Below are positions 6,000-7,590 of a DNA stretch of 7,590 nucleotides, piece by piece. The stretch is from Chloroflexota bacterium (lineage in GTDB: Bacteria > Chloroflexota > Limnocylindria > Limnocylindrales > CSP1-4). The DNA lies in contig JACDAV010000311.1 in the NCBI GenBank assembly GCA_013695255.1, positions 1 through 7,590 of the forward strand, read 5' to 3'. Position 1 is the first letter of the stretch; each line of letters starts with the position of its first letter. The position numbers and the translations under genes are program-made. The notes beneath the pieces are model-generated. The model was not told the DNA's origin. It did no database searches and saw only the letters and a list, made by a program, of their open reading frames with translations.

Positions 6000-6913
6000 C
6001 CGCAGTCCGGGAAGTGCTGGCGCAGGAGTCGCGCCGCTTCGGCGGCCTCCTCGTCCGAGATGGTCCGGTACGGCGAGAGCATGCGCAACGGGAAGTCCTC
6101 GAGACCCGGGCAGAGCTTCTCGATGAGCTTGTCGTATGCGCCGTCCACCCGCCGGTCGGCCATGAACGGACCGAGGACCACCTGGCTCAGTCGCGCGAAC
6201 CACGCCCCGATCGCGGCCGCCTCGCGATGCCGCCCGGCGTTCGCCGCCTCGAGGAGCGCCCACGAGCGCCCGGGGGCCAGTGCGCCGAACGTGCCGAGCA
6301 GGGCCACCTCGCCGTGAAGCGCACCCCAGGCGATCGACTGCTCGGTCAGGAAGTGCATCAGCTCCGGCGCCTCCCGAACGACCCCGCTCACGACGCCCGT
6401 GTCCGCCGTCATCGTCTTGGTCGCCACGAGATTCGGCACGAGCGGCACGATCTCCCGATAGAGCGCCCCATCCACGAGCCGGCCGGAGCGCGCCGTGTTG
6501 TAGTGCATGAACCGGGCATCGGGGAATGCACCGCACACCCCGTCGAGGTACGTGAGGACCTCGGCATCGCCGAGTGGCGACCACGACGGCAGCGAGATCT
6601 GGAACTCGCGGAACCCCATGGCGTGCGCCACGCCGACTCGCTCCAGCACGTTCGCCGTCGACAGTCCGATGACGCCCACCATCGGCGCCGCGTCCGTGGC
6701 CGCCAGCTCGTCGCCGAAGACCTCGATGACCCGCCGGAAGCGCGCCGTATCGACCGCGTAGCCCTCACCGGCCGTCCCGAACACGTAGATGTGCCGGAAC
6801 CCGGCATCGACCGCGTGACGGATCTCACGCCGGAACATGGCTTCGTCGAGCTGCTCAGCTTCGTTCCAGGGGCAGACGACGCTGACCATGACCGTGCTCG
6901 GATAGCGGGCCAT
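5996..6913 (-). CDS. Dihydrodipicolinate synthase (DapA) family aldolase/lyase
   Basis: A 305-residue TIM-barrel protein of the class I (Schiff-base) DapA/N-acetylneuraminate lyase family, which adds or removes pyruvate-type units. It has G-T-A-G-E-G (46-51), corresponding to the G-T-T-G-E loop of DapA, the catalytic tyrosine Y138 in H-Y-N-T-A-R-S-G, and K166 (V-A-T-K-T-M) as the Schiff-base lysine. The Y-N-x-P-x-R-T-G motif of true DapA is one residue shorter here and lacks the Pro, so lysine biosynthesis is unlikely; a sugar-acid dehydratase, aldolase or hydratase-aldolase role fits better. Length is normal for the family. The ATG at 6911-6913 gives a natural N-terminus just before the first barrel strand, although its SD is poor. 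An in-frame GTG at 6947-6949 would add 12 Pro/Gly-rich residues and overlap the stop of the upstream dehydrogenase as GTGA. The two genes are probably co-transcribed. Confidence 0.9.
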   Translation of the reverse strand: MARYPSTVMVSVVCPWNEAEQLDEAMFRREIRHAVDAGFRHIYVFGTAGEGYAVDTARFRRVIEVFGDELAATDAAPMVGVIGLSTANVLERVGVAHAMGFREFQISLPSWSPLGDAEVLTYLDGVCGAFPDARFMHYNTARSGRLVDGALYREIVPLVPNLVATKTMTADTGVVSGVVREAPELMHFLTEQSIAWGALHGEVALLGTFGALAPGRSWALLEAANAGRHREAAAIGAWFARLSQVVLGPFMADRRVDGAYDKLIEKLCPGLEDFPLRMLSPYRTISDEEAAEAARLLRQHFPDCG

Positions 6914-6945
6914 GACCCCGCCTGACCCGGGGGGCGGCCGGACGG

Positions 6946-7590
6946 TCACGAGGCCGGCAGTCGGCCGGCCTGGCGCAGAAGCCGGACGATCTGTTCGGCC
7001 GCCTCGACGTGCAGCCCGGCGACGGACTCCACGGAGCTGGCGGCGATGTGCTGGGTCAGCAGCACGTCGTCACGGCCGGTCAAGCGATCTTCCGCCGCGA
7101 TCGGGGGCTCGGGATCCCGTACGTCGAGCGCGGCATAGGCCACGTGGCCGCGGTCGAGCGCGTCCGCGAGCGCCTCCTCGGCGACGATGCCGCCCCGCGA
7201 CACGTTGACGATCAGGACGCCCGGCCTGCACTTGGCGAGAAAGTCCGCGCCGATCATGCCCCGCGACGTCTCCGTCAGCGCGGCGCAGGAGACCACGATG
7301 TCCGAGCGGGCGGCCAGTGCATCGAGCGACACGAGCTCCACCTCCGGATCCGGCGTGCCCGCGATGAACGGGTCATGGGCGATGACGGTTGGCCCGAAGC
7401 CGTGCAGCTTCCGTGCCACGAGGTGGCCGATGCGCCCCAATCCGATGATCCCGACCGTCCGCGAGCGCAGTCGATGGATCTCGCCCAGCCGCGGCCACTC
7501 GTAGACGTCCCAATCCCCGTCGCGGGCGGCCAGGGCGAACGGCAGGAGCCGTCGCTGGGCGGCCAGGATCAGCAGGACCGCGTGATCGGA
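6946..7590 (-). CDS. D-isomer-specific 2-hydroxyacid dehydrogenase, partial (N-terminus outside window)
   Basis: The last 214 residues of a 2-hydroxyacid dehydrogenase; the frame is open to the right edge, and about 100 N-terminal residues are outside if length is typical (about 320). It would reduce 2-oxo acids to D-2-hydroxy acids, or the reverse, with NAD(H). In fragment numbering the nucleotide-binding motif G-L-G-R-I-G is at 50-55, followed by D73 (A-H-D-P), the acidic residue expected for NAD preference. The catalytic triad is complete: R132 (N-V-S-R-G-G), E161 (D-P-E-P, 29 residues after the Arg as in E. coli SerA) and H181 (T-Q-H-I-A). The TTG at 7438-7440 is the Leu of the nucleotide-binding motif, not a start. 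Members include phosphoglycerate, glyoxylate/hydroxypyruvate and other dehydrogenases; there is no C-terminal ACT domain, so a full-length SerA type is ruled out. Its stop (6946-6948) lies against the DapA-family gene, implying one transcript. Confidence 0.93.
   Translation of the reverse strand, partial: SDHAVLLILAAQRRLLPFALAARDGDWDVYEWPRLGEIHRLRSRTVGIIGLGRIGHLVARKLHGFGPTVIAHDPFIAGTPDPEVELVSLDALAARSDIVVSCAALTETSRGMIGADFLAKCRPGVLIVNVSRGGIVAEEALADALDRGHVAYAALDVRDPEPPIAAEDRLTGRDDVLLTQHIAASSVESVAGLHVEAAEQIVRLLRQAGRLPAS

Noticed and set aside
5936..6925. A 329-codon plus-strand frame opposite the DapA-family gene.
   Set aside because: The peptide is Arg/His/Pro-rich and motif-free; the minus strand encodes a DapA-family protein with catalytic Tyr and Lys in place.

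Overview
The window is about 7.6 kb of very GC-rich DNA (by eye around 70% G+C) with tightly packed bacterial genes. GTG starts are frequent, Shine-Dalgarno (SD) sequences are usually short, and long spurious open frames run antisense to every real gene. This fits a high-GC soil-type lineage such as Chloroflexota or Actinomycetota. The sequence alone does not decide between them, and no rRNA, tRNA or ribosomal marker is present.

Layout from left to right. A 3' fragment of a DinB-superfamily gene (+) ends at 233. A 256-base spacer follows, with a striking multi-tier inverted repeat. Next is a metal-dependent amidohydrolase of the imidazolonepropionase/prolidase-like type (-, 490-1695), divergent from a thiamine-diphosphate (ThDP) enzyme related to the acetolactate synthase large subunit (+, 1847-3469). 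The ThDP gene converges on a short-chain dehydrogenase/reductase (-, 3554-4321), which is divergent from an N-acyl-D-amino-acid deacylase-like amidohydrolase (+, 4393-5976). The deacylase converges, with only 19 bases between the genes, on a DapA-family aldolase/lyase (-, 5996-6913). That gene lies immediately downstream of, and possibly overlaps, a D-2-hydroxyacid dehydrogenase (-, 6946 to beyond the right edge).

All six substantially complete genes encode soluble, probably cytoplasmic enzymes of small-molecule catabolism: two amidohydrolases (C-N bond hydrolysis), one ThDP 2-oxoacid enzyme, one lyase/aldolase and two NAD-dependent oxidoreductases. Orientation alternates, so this is not one operon. 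It consists of two divergent pairs and one tandem pair, each divergent pair sharing a short promoter region. A plausible but unproven reading is a scavenging island: acylated or cyclic amino compounds are opened by the amidohydrolases, and the resulting 2-oxo and hydroxy acids are handled by the ThDP enzyme, the lyase and the dehydrogenases. Substrates cannot be assigned from the sequence.

No mobile element, CRISPR array, phage gene or defence system is seen. The most interesting non-coding signals are the 264-337 nested hairpins, inverted repeats in both divergent promoter regions (1702-1745 and 4338-4360), and a stem at 5973-5999 that contains the stop codons of both converging genes.
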